Positions 35,177 to 48,581 are shown, counted from the stretch's first letter. The stretch is DNA of 64,000 bases from Hirsutella rhossiliensis (GCF_020360975.1 NW_025408667.1:4650001-4714000), one strand, 5' to 3'. Notes: a model not told the origin generated them from the sequence alone. Program-made: numbers and translations.

Positions 35177-36566
35177 TTATCGGCTACTTATATAAACCGA
35201 GCTAAATATAGTAGGAAGTTATTATTAAATATCCCTTATATTATCTAGCTCTTTAAGTAGCGGGCGAAGTAAGTAATAAGTAAGGAAATTAAGAAAAGGA
35301 AGGCTAACGGCCGCTACCTATATTATAGCGCGTTTATATACTTTATATTAAAATGCCCCTTCCTTTTAGCTAAGCGGCCTATAGTAGTTTAAGTAGTAAA
35401 GATAGAACCGCTCCTTACCTTAAATAATAAAAAGGACTCTACTCCCTTAAGCTTAGAGGAAAAAGAGTAGCTCTAGACTAAAGATAAGCTCTAGAGCCTT
35501 AATTACTAGTACTAGTAAAGGAAAAAAAGGAATTATCTACCTATATAAAAAAAGAGCTTACTTTAATATACGTTATAGTTAATAACTCCTTACCTATCGC
35601 TGCCCTTATAAATAAGGGCTATTAGTGCTATATTATAGTTAATAAGGCGCTTATATAAGAGATATAAGTACTAGTAGAAAAGATCGCCCTAAGGCGAGTA
35701 AAGGGCGCTTTAAGCGTAATAGAAGGTATAGTAATTAAGGGTATTATATAGCTAGCTATAAAGGTTAACGTTTACTATAAGCTTATCGTAGCCTATATAA
35801 TCCCTTAACTAGAGTTTCCCTTAATCCTTAGGAAACCTTAGTTATTATATATAAAGTTATACTTAGTTCTATACTAAAAGAAGCTATAGTTTAAGCTTAT
35901 ATAACGGTAGGTCTATTATAACGATAGTTTTATAAGTATAGGACTAAGCGTATAAGCTTTATACTTAGTATAAGAAGTCCTTACCTCTATCTTTATAGGA
36001 ACTATATAATAGTTAAAGTAAGAGGAAGGCCGGGCAGCGGCTAATATAGCGGTTTATATAGTTAGCTTAGCGGATATCGATAAGGCCCTTTAAGCAAAGA
36101 AGCTAAAGTCGCTCTTTAAGCTATAGTAGTAGATACTAAAGCGCTTTTATAACCTCCTACTACTATTTAAGTCCTAGGAAGCGGATAAGCTTAACCTATA
36201 TAGGCTAGGGGTAAACTATAAGATCGTACTTTATATTAATAAGAAGGAGTAGGAACTACTTATACTGTTCGGACCGCTATATAGTATATTATATATAGAG
36301 CTACTAGTGCTTAAGAAGACGCTAAAAGACTTCTTAAATAAGGGTTTTATTTAAGTAAGTAGCTCTAAAGTAAGAGCGCTAGTCCTATTTATATATAAAC
36401 TAAGGGGCGGGATATAGTTCTACTATAACTATAGGGCTTTAAACGTAATTATAAGGCTAGACCGATACCCCTTACCCTTAATCTTAGATATACTCTATAA
36501 CCTTTTAAAGGTAAAGTAGTTTATAAAGCTAAATATAAAATAAGCGTTTTATAAAGTATAGATCTT

Positions 36567-37053
36567 TCTCGCGTAGAGAGATACGAGAAGTGCATATAAA
36601 ATATATAAAGGTAAAAGTAGAAGTAAGGGGTTAGATAAGTAGGGCAGAGATATTTAAATCTTATAAGGGCAATAATTATAGTAGGGGAGTAATTATTATA
36701 TTGCCTTAATTATCCTTCTTTCCTCTATCTAACGCCCCTCTTTATACCCTTCTAGTATCTTAATTAATAAAGAAGATCCTGCTTAAAGAAGCTACTAATA
36801 TCCTTTCGACTACCGAGCTTTTTACCGGTTTTTCCCCTCCTTTCTAGCCGTTACCGGCATATCCGTCTTATCTCTTGCTACCTCTATAGGAAGCTATCGC
36901 TACTTCTGCTTCCCCTTATACCCCTACCCTCCTTTCTACACCTCTTTTTAGCTCCTTCTTCCTTCTTCTATACTAGGTGTTTTTTAGCTTCCTTGGTCCC
37001 TCTTACTAAGGGATATCTCCGAGAACTACGAAATTAAGCTACGCTTCGCGATA
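36567..37053 (-). mobile_element. Solo LTR of Copia F family (S3)
   Basis: This 487-bp copy starts TCTCGCGTAGAGAG and ends CTTCGCGATA, with TSD ATCTT (36562-36566, 37054-37058). Gypsy B1 shows the uninterrupted target TATAGATCTTAGAGGG near 22790. Confidence 0.94.
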
Positions 37054-40000
37054 ATCTTAGAGGGTAATAAGTAAAAGATAGCGTTCTATACGCGCTATAG
37101 CTTATTTAAGTAGCTTATAACGCCCTTTAGCCTCTTAGGAGCGCCCGCTACCTTTTAGCGTTATATTAATAATATACTTTAAGACTTCTTTAATAAGTTC
37201 GCCTTTATATATATAAATAATATCCTTATTTATATAAGCGGCTCTTATAAGGACTATATATAAAAAGTATAAAGGGTCTTAGAGCGCCTTTAACTTTATA
37301 AGCTCTACCTTAACCTAGATAAGTATAAATTTAAGGTTAAGAGGGTTAAGTACCTAGGCTTTATTATTTATATAAGTATAAGTATATAAGCGGATCCTAT
37401 AAAGATCTAAGCGATTTAAGACTAAGCTACCTTAACTATATAAATAAGTATATAAAGCTTCCTTAGGTTCGCGAACTATTATAGGATATTTATTAAGGGC
37501 TTCTCTTATATTATAATGCTTTTAAATAAGATTACTAGGAAGTAGACCGCCTTTTACTAAGGGCCTATATAGGAAGGAGCGTTTTATACGCTTAAGGACT
37601 TATTCTCTTAAGCCCTAGTACTACTTTAATAAGACTTTAACTAGTTTATATTAGTTAAAGTAAACTATAACGGCTAGGTACTTAAAGGAACGCTCTTTTA
37701 AGAGGTAAATAGGTAAAAGAAACTAATAGCGTTCTACTCTTATAAGCTAACCCTAGTAGAGCGGAATTACGCTATTTATAATAAAGAGATATTAATAATT
37801 ATTAACTACCTTAAGTAATAGTAAGCGGAGCTTTAAAGCTATAAGAGCTTTAAGGTTCTTATAAACTATAAGAACCTTAAGTACTTTATAACTCGCTAGT
37901 ACCTCTTAGAGCAGTAAGCTTACTAAGTAGAGTATCTCTTATACTTTAACTTCTTAATTAAGTACTACCTTAAGTAGGACTCTATAGTCCTAAACGCGCT
38001 TTCTTAAAGGGATTAAGACTAGCCGATAAGAGCGGATATTAAGGCCTAGGATCTATAGCTTATTATATAAGAAGTACTATAGATTTATATAAGAGCTTCC
38101 TTAGTAAAGGAAGGCGCGGTATTAGCGAATAAGCTTCCCCTTATACCCTTACCTTAGTTTAGTAAGGAGGGATAGACCGGCCTAAGGGCGCGCGTAGCGA
38201 GAGTATTCGAAGATAAGACCCTTTAACGCTTATAGGATAGGATAGCGGCTCTAAACTATACCTATAAGGGCGTACGCCGCGCCGTTAAGTCTAGCGCTTA
38301 ACGCTTAGATCTAAAGCTAAAGCTAAAGGTATAGGTAGCTAACTACTATATCGACCTACGGGGGTATCTATACTAGTAAGGGAGACTATAGGTACCGGGC
38401 GCACTATATACTATAAAAGCTAAGGAGAAGGAGAGACCGCCGAAGCTAAATAAATAAAACAAGCTTTAAGGGAGGCTAGTTTAACTTATCTATAACTTTA
38501 GTATTATAGGTTACTTAGGTAGATAGGGTATAGTAGTAGGCCTTATAAGGGACTTTTACTAGCCCTTCTTATAATACTATATTTATTGCTTCCTTTATAG
38601 CTACGATATCTATAGCTATATAAAGATCTAAAGGGTATAGCTTAAAAGGATACTAAAGTAGCTTTTAGTACTAAACCGGTTTTATATATATATATAAATA
38701 GACTTTATAATAGACCTCCTACTTATAAAAGGCAGTAACTACTATATATAGGTAATTAAGGACTAACTTAGTAAATTAGTAGTACTAAAGCTAATACTAT
38801 TTATAAATATAAAAGCTTATATAAAGCGCTTCCTTTAATACTAAGCCTACTTATATAGCTAGCTAGCCTTTATTATAAGCGATAAAAGGTTAAACTATAC
38901 TAGCTACTTTTAGTAGTACTTATACTAGCTACTTTAAATTATATAACTACTTAGTATAGCTTATTACCTATAGACTAATAAGGGACCTAAGAGAGTTAAC
39001 TATAAAGTATAGGCGTACCTATAAGTAGTTATAGCCTATAACTAAGTAGACTAAGACCGCTAGCTCCCTACTACTTAGCTTACGCTAAATAGTAAACTAT
39101 AAACCTCTATTAAGATAGCCCCCTTCTTCGTAATATATAGCTTTAAGCCGCCCTCCTTAATCCTATTTACTATAAATATAGTAGTAGAGTAGTATAATAA
39201 TACGTTACTAAAGAGCTATACTTCTATATTTATATAGAAGCTATAAGAAACTATAGAATACTATTAATCCGCGATAGCTACTATAGTATAGGATTAAGAG
39301 CGGTATACTAATAAGACTAGGGCGCTAGCAGATAGGTTTATAGTAAGAGATAAAGTATAGCTCGACCTCTATAACTATAGGTTAGCGCGACTAAAAAAGA
39401 AGCTAGACTAGCTATATATAATATTTATAGTATAAACGGTCGTTAGCTTATAAGTAGTTAAGCTCGATAGTCTCTTAATAGGGGTCTATAATAGGGTTAA
39501 CGTTAACCTTCTTCGCTAAGCCTCCTTTAACCCGCTACTTAGATAAAAAGTAATAGACGCTTAACCGCTTATATTTAAGGTAAAGGGGGATAATAAATTT
39601 AAGGTTAAAGAGATATAGGCTATATACTAAAAGAAGGTAGGCCGGGGGAAACGCTAAGAGGTTCTCGTTAAGTAGTATAGGTACTTCGACCTTATATAAG
39701 AACCTATATATAAGTTTATAAGAGCTATAGCCCTTAATAAGTTTAATGCCCTATATAAACTAATAAACAAGAATAATAAACTAATAAACTATTAGTAGCG
39801 GCCTAAGCTAAGACTATAAAGTAAGTAAAGTAAAGGGGGTAGTTATAGTAATATAAGTAATATAAGCGTAATAGTATAAGTAAAGATAAAAATAGTGTTT
39901 ATTATAAGGTAGAGCCCTTAAACTACTTAGGCTTATTCCTTATTATTATTATTACCTTTATTATTATCTTTATTATTATTATCCTTATTAGCCTCCTCTT

Positions 40001-40497
40001 TCTTATTAATAGTAGCGGCGGTCTTTAAGGCGCTAAGGTAGCCCTCTAAGCCTATAAGTTAGTCGGCGGTAGCGGCGGCTCTAAGGGTAAAAGGGCGGCG
40101 GCTAGCGGCGGCGGTAAGGGTAGCGGCGGTAGCGGAGGCGGGCACGGCTAAGGGGACCGCCGATAGAGCGATAAAAGTAGTATCCCTAGCGCTAGGTATA
40201 TTAAAGGCAGAAGTAAAAGAGCGAAGGAGTAAGGACCTACTTAGGTATAAGGCCTTATTGCTTAAGAGCGCGGAGGTTATAGTATATAGTAGCGGCGGCG
40301 GTAAGGCGCTTCTTAGTAGCCCCTTACGCTTACCTATATAAGCTAGCCTTCTAAGCTAACGCCGTAGCGAGTAGGACGAGAGGCGGCGCCTTATAGGCGC
40401 GGCCGGCGCGCGCGTACTAATAGTAGCTACCGCTATAGCGGCGCCCGGCCTAGTTAAAGTAGTCGAGCTCCTATAACGTATAATATATATAGAGGGC

Positions 40498-41194
40498 TAT
40501 AAGAATATACCCTTATATTCCTATTTTACTATTATAAAGAAATAATAGGCATAGGGAGGCTTTATAGAATAAGCTAGTAAAAAGAGGCTCTATAATATAG
40601 TCTAAGGGAATAACCCTTAAAAGACAAAGACCTCTACTAGATAACTTTACCTTCCTCTAGGAAAAGCGGGTCAGGATAAGCCTATCCTTATAAACAAAAA
40701 TATGCATAAAATGCATAAGTTAATTACGAGCAAAACGGATACCCTATTGCCTATTTTGGCCTAGCGGTTCCGAAGATATCCGCGATACGAGAATAGGTAG
40801 GGCATAGAACATTCTAGTTAAATCCACTACTTATGCTAGAACCTATAGTCTTACGTCAACCATCACGCCATAATTAGACCACCTACTAAGTTAGGAAGAT
40901 ATACTATAGATAGAGCTTTTTAAGCACTATAGAATGTGCTAGAAAGCTAACTAATTAGTCTACTAGTAGGCGAGCAATGGTCTATAAAAGACGAAGGATT
41001 TCCCTAGGAGTAGTAGATAGAATAAGTAAGTTTGCAAGCATCTTTTATAACGCTATTCTTTTAATATATTATTCAGCCCCTTATATACTCGTTATAAATT
41101 CCAGACGAAATCCTACCCTATACTCCTTCGACCGATCTTTCCGCTTACGTTATCGATTACCCGATTCTGCGCTTATTGCTCTTACCTTCTTATA
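40498..41194 (+). mobile_element. 697-bp element, copy 3 (probable solo LTR)
   Basis: Exactly 697 bp, starts TATAAGAA, ends TTCTTATA, with TSD AGGGC (40493-40497, 41195-41199). Gypsy B1 carries the empty site (GGGGCCGAGCGG at about 26220). It contains an open frame of 72 codons at 40977-41195 whose stop falls in the terminal repeat. Its counterpart is open in copy 1 and closed in copy 2. Confidence 0.88.
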
Positions 41195-42111
41195 AGGGCC
41201 GAGCGGGCGGCGCCGGCCTATACTTAGGGCTTATACTATAAGAGGTTAGCGGATAATATTTATTACGCTTACTTAATTATAGACTTATAAGGGTAGTAGA
41301 GATAGAGGTAAGGGCTAAGGGGCTAGGCGTTATAGGTAGTGGCGGGGATAGCGTTATTACCTTAAGGGGCAACGTAAGGGTAAATAGCGTTATAGAGGTA
41401 GCGGCGGCGGCGGTAAGAGCGGTAGTAGCGGCGCGGGTAGGAGTAGCGGTAGCGGCGGAGTTATCGTCGGCCGCGGCTAGTATAACGTCGACGAACGACT
41501 CTATATACTCTAAGAAGGAGGAGGTAGGAGAGGGAGAGGTAGATATATCTATCGCGGAAGTTAATATAATAGAATACGGCCTCCTACTTAATAGGGCGCG
41601 GAACTTACTAGTTAAAGTTATTATTATTATTAAGGCTATTATTACTACTACTACTACTATTATAAGTATATATTAATAAAGTAGCCTATATAGCTAGGAA
41701 CGGACTAATACCTTAAGTAAAGCGGAACTTACTTATTAATACTATTACTATAGTTAAAAAAGGGAGAGAAGGAAAGGAAGGAGGAAGAGGGGGATACCGC
41801 CTTATATACCCCTTAGTAAAGGATATTGCCTAAGGTAGAGGGGATAGGTAACTTAAGGCTTATATAGGTCTAGACCGGCCGCCAGCTACTTAAGGGCGTA
41901 TATAATAGGTTACGCCTCTATTTAAACGGCTAGCTAGCCGATAAGTATAGAGCTAGGTTCTAGCTACTTAAGCTAATAGGCGCGGGAATAATAAGGCTAG
42001 TAAGGCTAGCTTAATTAATAGGAAAGGGTAGGGAAGAGCTAGTAGTATAAGCTTAATTATATAAGAGCTATTAATAAAGTAGCCCTACGCTACGCTTAAA
42101 GGAAGGTATTA

Positions 42112-42297
42112 TATAAGAGTCTTTAACTATTATAAGTAATAGGCTTAGGCTATAGCCTAAGCTATATAGTTATATATAGAGGGCTAGATCCTATATATAT
42201 AGGGGCGGGCTAGCCGCGTATAAAAGAGCTTTATATAGCTTATTAATACTATCTTATAGATAGTACCTATATATATACCTTTACTTACTCTATAATA
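42112..42297 (+). repeat. Gypsy B2 3' LTR
   Basis: This 186-bp LTR begins TATAAGAGTC and ends CTCTATAATA, preceded by a purine tract, AAAGGAAGG. There is no matching TSD because the 5' end of the element is lost. Confidence 0.9.
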
Positions 42298-44235
42298 CTC
42301 TTAGCCTTATATAGTAGGATTAAAGATACTAGGTTTTAAACGAATCTAACTAAGGTAGAGGTAGAACTTATAAAATCGTAATTCTTTATTATCTTAGCTT
42401 AAGGTTACTTATTTAAAAGGAAGAAAACACGCCTTAAAAAGCATTAAATATAGAAATTAGTAATTATAGAAGCTTAAAGTAAGAGCGGGAAACTAGCTTA
42501 TATTCGACTATATTAAGGTTATACTAGTCTATAAGCTAATAAAGGATATTATTATTATTATAGGTTCTTATTTAAAGCGTATTATTAACCCTATAATACT
42601 ATAGACCCTTTCTTATAAGCTTCTTCGCGCTAATAATATTTATATAAACTTATAGAATATATATAACGTTAAGAAGAATAAGGGCGCGTATATTTCTTTT
42701 ATTTTCGCTATCTAGAATATTTTCTATCCTTTAAGTGCTTTATACTTTAACCTTTAAAGAACCTTCTTTAATTATAATATAATTAGCTTCCTTAGCTTTA
42801 TAGATATCTATTAGTAGACTCTTATTATTAATAATATAAGTAGTCGCTCCCTTATTATAAATTATTAAGTTATAAAGAAGATACTTTAGTATAAAGCTAA
42901 AAAGACTAAATTAGTAGTTCTACTTATAAGGCTTATAATATTAACTATTAATTTAGTAAAGTTACTATATTTATATAGGTTTCCTTTATCTTCTACTTAA
43001 TCTATCTTAAAAGTTACTACTAAGGCCTTAATTATATCTATAAGGCTCTTTTACTTAGCTTACTTAAGAGCCTCCTTATAGGTCTTAACGCGACTATACT
43101 TAATATATCTTCTATCCTTAAACTCGCTATTAATTACGATTTATATAGTAGTATAGTTAAGGGACTTTTATTAATACTTTAACGATAGTACTTTATATAA
43201 ATAATAGCCTTAAGCTATATTAAAGGCGGTAAATACGCTATTATATAGCTTACTACTTATTCTAGTACTTTAAACCTACTCTTAAAATAGTTCGCTTAAT
43301 ATATATAGTATAATATTAATCTTAAGGCCGAACTTCTTACTATTTATAATTTAGATCTTTTACTAGCTTACTTAAGTTATATTAAAGGTAGAAGTAGCTA
43401 TAAGAAAATTATTAAGCGTAAACTATCCTTTAAGCTTAGCGATCTTATATTATTCGCTATTTAACTTAGCTTTATTCTAAGCTATAAGCTAGTCTTTTAG
43501 TTTAACCCTCTTTATTTAAGTAAGGGCTTAGTAGTATCTTAAGCGTGCTTCCTCCTTTTATTTATCTTTAAAGGGTATAAGGCTTAATTTTAGGTCGCGG
43601 ATAATAGTATAAAGGTTAGACTTAAAAGTTATATTACTAAGATAAGTCTAATCGATAGTTAATCGAACCTAAATAGCGAGTTTAGTATAAGCGCGCTACT
43701 AGTTAGTAAATATAGCTAACTTAACTTTATATTTAAACTAAAGATATATAAGCTAGGTCTACTAACTATTAGTTAGGTTAGTTACTAAGTTTAGTCTTAG
43801 TTTAGTAGATATAGCGTTCTATTAATATATATATACTTAAGCGTTTAAGGTAGACTTATTAAATAACTTAAGTATTTCCTTTAAAGTTATAGGCTCCTTT
43901 AGTTCCTTTAGGATTAAAGTATCCTTTTCGATATTAATAAAGTTAAAGACCTTAGAAGTCTTAGCCCTTAAGATAAAGTTATTATACTAAGAAGCTTATT
44001 TAAATAGTTTAAAGAGCATAACTTTAGACTTAGCTATTATCTTTAAAAAGACTTTAGTATTTAAGAAATAAGTAGTAAGGAGGAATAAAACGATTAGTAA
44101 AATAAGTAAATAAGAATAATAGGGTTTATATCCCTTAAGTAATATATATATATAGTAATAGGCACTATATAAGCGATCTTATATAATAGTTATAATTAGC
44201 TATAATAAGCGCTTAAGTATTACTAAGCTTATAAC
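42298..44235. other. Unclassified RIP-decayed DNA
   Basis: This is about 1.9 kb between the Gypsy B2 LTR and the Copia D3 LTR. The plus strand contains a long Leu/Ile/Tyr-rich frame (about 42340-43600) broken mainly by TAA/TAG, which may be a decayed transposon protein. No catalytic motif or terminal repeats are recognised. Confidence 0.5.
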
Positions 44236-47077
44236 TATTAGATATTTAGCTCTATATAGGTCTAAGATAGTATTAGGTAAATAAATAAGAATTATCTAAA
44301 GAATAAGAAGTAAGTAAATAAATATATAGAATAGTATAGCTCTTTATATATAAATAAAAGGTCCGTTATATAATTATATATTAGTAGTTACTTAGTAGGT
44401 AGTAATAGCGTTATAAGTAAAATCCCTACCTTATAAATAAGTCTTTTAGGTAGCCTTAATATATAATATACCCTTTAGCGTTAAGTAATTAAGTTAACCC
44501 TATTAAAGGTTATTATAACTAACTTATCTTAGAAGATTATTGCCTTACTATTATATAGTTATCTCTAACTTTACTTCCCTCTTAATATTAATTAAGTTTA
44601 ATATCGATCGAAAGTACTTAAATTTTACTCTTAGTAGCGCTTTTATTAATCCGTTTACTAGTATTTAATTAGTCTTTAAGTATTCTACTAAGAACCTACC
44701 CTTTTTAAATTCCTACTTTAACTATATATTTTAGATATTAACGTATTATAACTTCGTTATAATTCTTTAGTTCTCCTTAACTATTAGTTAGATTAACTAA
44801 AGGTTATTATAGTAAATCTTTAAAAGCTTAAGATTAAAAGAGATATCCCTTAATAATTAGTTTAGGGTATAGCTCTCCTTAGTTATCCTTTATAAGCTTA
44901 AAATTTCTACTTTAGTAGTTAAAGTTATAACTATATCTTAGAGCCTAGCTTTCTATATAACTAGTCTATTAAATAGTATTATTATATATCCCTACGATAA
45001 ATAGCGGGTCTTAATATTATCTTTAAATAACGCGTCGCTTATAATTATAAGTACCTTTACTTTATATACTCTATTATACTTAATTGCTAAGAATCTTATT
45101 AAATAAAGGTAATAGATATATTAGTTAGCGGCCTTAAAGTATTTAAGCGATAAGTTTATTAGAAACCTTATAAGCTAGGCTACTACTTATACTATATTAG
45201 GTCTAGTTATAACTATAATATATATTAAGGATCTGATACGTTCTTAGTATACTTTTATTTCTTCCTTAGTAGCCTATTTATTATACTTAGCGAGCGGGAT
45301 CGTTATAATAAGGATTAATAGAATTTAAAGCTTTAAGTCGCTAAGCTTAAATTTCCGCGTAATTTTCTTAATATATATATCTTAGTAAAGGTAGATCTTC
45401 CTATTTAGTCGATCTCTTATAACTTTAATATTAAGATACTATTTAAACTCTCCTTTATATAAATCGTATTTAGATTAAAGATATTAAATAAGGTTAGCTA
45501 CTACCTTTTTCTCTTACTATAGGCTAAGGATTAAGATATCGTCGATATAGATAAGTACTAGGATTTTACTATTAGTAAAGATATAAGGTTCTTTATCTAT
45601 ATAGTTAATCCCTACCTCTTTAAGCGTCTAGGAAATCTTATTATACTAAAGTAGTAAAGACTCTTAAAGACTATATAGGGCCTTATTAAGCTCCGCGACT
45701 ATAGCTAAGCTTTCTTTAGGTTTTAAGAAACTAAGTTCTACGAAGCCCTATAAAAGCTAGATATAAATAGGATAGTCCTTCTTTAAGTCGCTATATAAAA
45801 AGGCGTTACTAACGTTAAATTATCTAATATTAAGATTAAATTAGGCTATAGTTACTATTACGACTTAAAAGGCTTTTACTATAAGTATAGCTATATATAT
45901 CTTTAATCTATTATCTTTATCCTATAAGTTATTATAGATATAGACCTAAGCTTTATACTATTAAAGGTAGCTATCTTAATTAAACTAATAGGTAAATACC
46001 TACTTTAGTAAAAGAAGCGGTCCCTATACCTTTTTACGTTTAACTAGTCTCTAAGTACCTTATTAAAGGAGATTATATAATTCCTTCCTTATAGCGTTTT
46101 TAAAGTCTAGGCTTATTAGGTAGTTTTCTAGATCCTAATAGCGCTTAGGGAGCCGTATAAGGTTATCGCGATAAAATCGATAATCTTATACCGTCTTTAA
46201 GACTATAGCTATAAAGATACTATAAAATATTTCGAGGTTACCCTCTAGATATTAACCTTTTAAAAGTAAGGCCGTAAAAACGCTATTAATATAATTATCG
46301 TACTTTTATTTTAGCTTTAATATCTAGTTACTCTTATAAGTTAGCTAGTTACTATAAATCTACTTTTAACTATAGCGGGTATGTGTTTTATTATATAGTA
46401 CTTTAGGAGTTAGTTAGTTACTTAATAGCTACTTATCCGGTTATATACTATTACTTTTTAAGTAAGGTCGCTAGTATAAAGTTAGCGGTTAAACTATAAT
46501 TATATCCTAAGTAACTCCTTTAAGACTAAGATCGCTTAAATTAGTCGATCTTTAGCTATTATAACTTATCTTTCTATCTTATTAAGGTAAAGACTATAAC
46601 TTTATAAGAGAGCTTTTAGCGTTATAATACTTAGTTAAATCGCTATTTAAACTAACTATAGAACGTTATATAGGTAAGCTCGAGTCTATTTATAACGGTA
46701 GGTTTAATATTAAAATCTTTAAGCCGGTTAACTTAGAAGCTAGTAAGGCGTCCCTTTTATTTAGCTATAGTATTAGTTCTAGTATTAAAAGGATTAAAGG
46801 TTTACTTAAAGGTATAAGAAGTCTATCTTATAATAGAGGCTATAGACGCTTTAGCTTAGCGTCTTTAATACCTAAGATAGTACCTTTAGCGTCTTCTACC
46901 CTTAAGTTTAAACCCTTAAGGTCTAACCTTAAGATATAATAATTAAACTTATAAAGAAATTCGTTTAAAAGTATATCTTAGTCTCGCTAAAGAAGTAAAC
47001 TAAGCGCCTATAAAGTTACCCTATACTTAGCGATTGCCTTAGTTTTAAGCTAGTCTTCTTTTTTTAGATTAAAGAAT
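44236..47077 (-). mobile_element. Copia D3, LTR retrotransposon interrupted by Copia J
   Basis: The LTR at 44236-44468 (233 bp, TATTAG...TATAATA) is followed by the complement of a polypurine tract, TACCCTTTAG, giving minus-strand coding. The first about 1 kb matches D2. The interior runs to the insertion of Copia J and may continue at 50624-50877. No second LTR is seen, so the 5' part is lost or beyond recognition. Confidence 0.82.
45240..47077 (-). pseudogene. Copia D3 pol remnant
   Basis: On the minus strand, 45530-45575 reads ILVLIYIDDILIL, a Copia reverse transcriptase palm motif with both aspartates. About 100 bp away, 45665-45690 reads LNKALYSL, the Copia LNKALYGL block. The order and spacing of these two blocks fit Ty1/Copia. 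The rest of the frame is broken by RIP-type stops. Confidence 0.82.
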
Positions 47078-47082
47078 TCCTC

Positions 47083-47353
47083 TGTCACACATAGGATATC
47101 AGCCTCCAACAGTCTGACCCCCTATTCGCACAGTCCGTTTCCACATTTCCCCACAGAAACTTCTAGGAGGCATCATCAACGCATCAGTGGCTTCCAGATG
47201 ATCTGATCAGATGCTTCCATTCACTACCATTCCCTTCCATTCTCATATTCAGGCAGTCTATAAAGATCTCGCCTCTTTCCCACCTTAGATAGCAGAATCA
47301 AGAGTCTTCCAGTCCCTGATCTTTATGCCCACTTGCTCATCCTCCGTGCGATA
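47083..47353 (+). repeat. Copia J 5' LTR
   Basis: This 271-bp LTR starts TGTCACACATAGG and ends CCGTGCGATA. A TATA-like TCTATAAAG is at about 47256-47264. The end is TA where CA is usual, in both LTRs. Confidence 0.95.
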
Positions 47354-47366
47354 GTTATGAGCCCGG
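47354..47366 (+). promoter_or_regulatory. Copia J primer binding site (half initiator tRNA-Met)
   Basis: GTTATGAGCCCGG directly follows the 5' LTR. It is complementary to the anticodon stem-loop of initiator tRNA-Met (GGGCTCATAAC), the half-tRNA primer known for Copia-type elements. Confidence 0.88.
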
Positions 47367-47425
47367 TCTGCCATTGACTGGGTATCTTATTCTCGTTCAT
47401 TCCGCTGCGCAGAATAGCTTCCACA

Positions 47426-48580
47426 ATGAGCTCAGCTCTAGATCTTGATGGCTCTTCCAAGGGCACCGTGCTCAACGGCCTTGCGACTGGAAACAATGGA
47501 TTTCTATCATCAAGAAATTCGCCACGTCCCACAGTCTTTGGGACTTTCTGGACCCTGCCGTCAAGGAGGGTAAGCCGGTTCTTCAGCAGCCAGTTGAACC
47601 AACATTCCGACAAATCAACCACGAAGCATCTGATCTCGTGGATCTGACCTCGGAGGAATTTCGCCGTCTCGAATTCCTCCACACCCAATACCGCTCGAAG
47701 CTTCAAGGGTATAGGGATCAAGTGAAGGCACTCGCCAGCCTTCAACAACACATCGTCAAGACCATCGGCAACTACTACAGCACCATTGCCGAGGAACACG
47801 ACGTTGCAAAGCAACTTGCCTTGCTTCAGGCTCGTGTGGCCCCAACCGACTGGGCACTCGAGAGGAAGTTGTTCAGCGTTATCGTTCCACCCTTCAGTCG
47901 CCAAACAGGACCAAGATCGAAGCTTGGGTCACCCAATGGCAGAAAGTCCTCACTGAGGCAAAGCAATTAGGGCTTCCTGATGTCCAGGACCTTCGCCCTA
48001 CCCAAGATTTCCTACAGGCTGTTTCGTCCATCAACGCCCCATTCACAGACTATTGGGTCAACAAAATGGAAGACGAGGCCGTATTCGGCAAGCCTGATTG
48101 GAAGACGGACTTCCCGGACGGCATTAAGATCAGTGAGATCTTTGAACGAGCTCACCGAATCAAGGCCGCCAACAACAGCAAAGGATCATTCGGAGCTGCC
48201 TTCCAAGGCAAGGGAGAGAAATCGGAGAGGAAAGAGGACAAGCCTAAGTGGTCTTCAAGCAAGAACGCTGATGGTGTTCCTATGTGTGTCTGCGGAGAAT
48301 ATCACCGCTTCGTAGATTGCTTCTATCTCATCAAATCAGCTCGGCCTGATGGCTGGACTCCTGATCAGAAGGTTGAGAAGAAGATCAAGAAATCCTCGAC
48401 TCAATCCATGGGCAAAGAAGATGACGGAGAAAGCACAAGACTTCAAGAAGAAGGAAATGGAGAAATCGTCCGACTCCTCCGTTAAAGGCACAGCGTTTGC
48501 CGGTCTTCTACCAGCTCCTGACAACACACCGCCTCCTCAACACCTCCATCAACCAGTTTCTCGACGGGAAAGGCAGTCTA
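47426..48580 (+). pseudogene. Copia J gag, frameshifted
   Basis: The likely start is the ATG at 47426 (MSSALDLDG). The frame shifts near 47485 to a DWKQWI-containing Gag segment, again near 47866, and again near 48400. Visible landmarks are the W-rich N-terminal Gag block, a long helical middle region, and a zinc knuckle-like CVCGEYHRFVDC at about 48286-48321 (a C-x-C-x2-H-x4-C variant of the usual CCHC). A Lys/Glu/Ser-rich linker then leads to protease. All breaks are length changes; I see no RIP stops. Gag would form the virus-like particle and bind the RNA. The breaks might be real or partly homopolymer errors in the assembly. Confidence 0.85.
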
Positions 48581-48581
48581 C

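Larger units (their letters stand above)
35177..42297 (+). mobile_element. Gypsy B2, 5'-truncated and heavily decayed
   Basis: This is homologous to Gypsy B1 from about 21405 to its 3' LTR. It lacks the 5' LTR and much of Gag. The 3' LTR at 42112-42297 is 186 bp, the same as the 5' LTR of B1. Besides CpA loss, many CpG of B1 are TpA here. It contains the Copia F solo LTR S3 (36567-37053) and the third 697-bp element (40498-41194); B1 has both sites empty (about 22795 and 26221). Gag-pol, including RT (about 37200-37260) and integrase, is readable only by alignment with B1. The 3' region with the antisense frame is present but badly broken. Confidence 0.9.

Noticed and set aside
47323..47904. 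193-codon minus-strand frame in Copia J
   Set aside because: It is antisense to the Gag region with clear Gag motifs on the plus strand, and it includes part of the LTR. It is a shadow frame.
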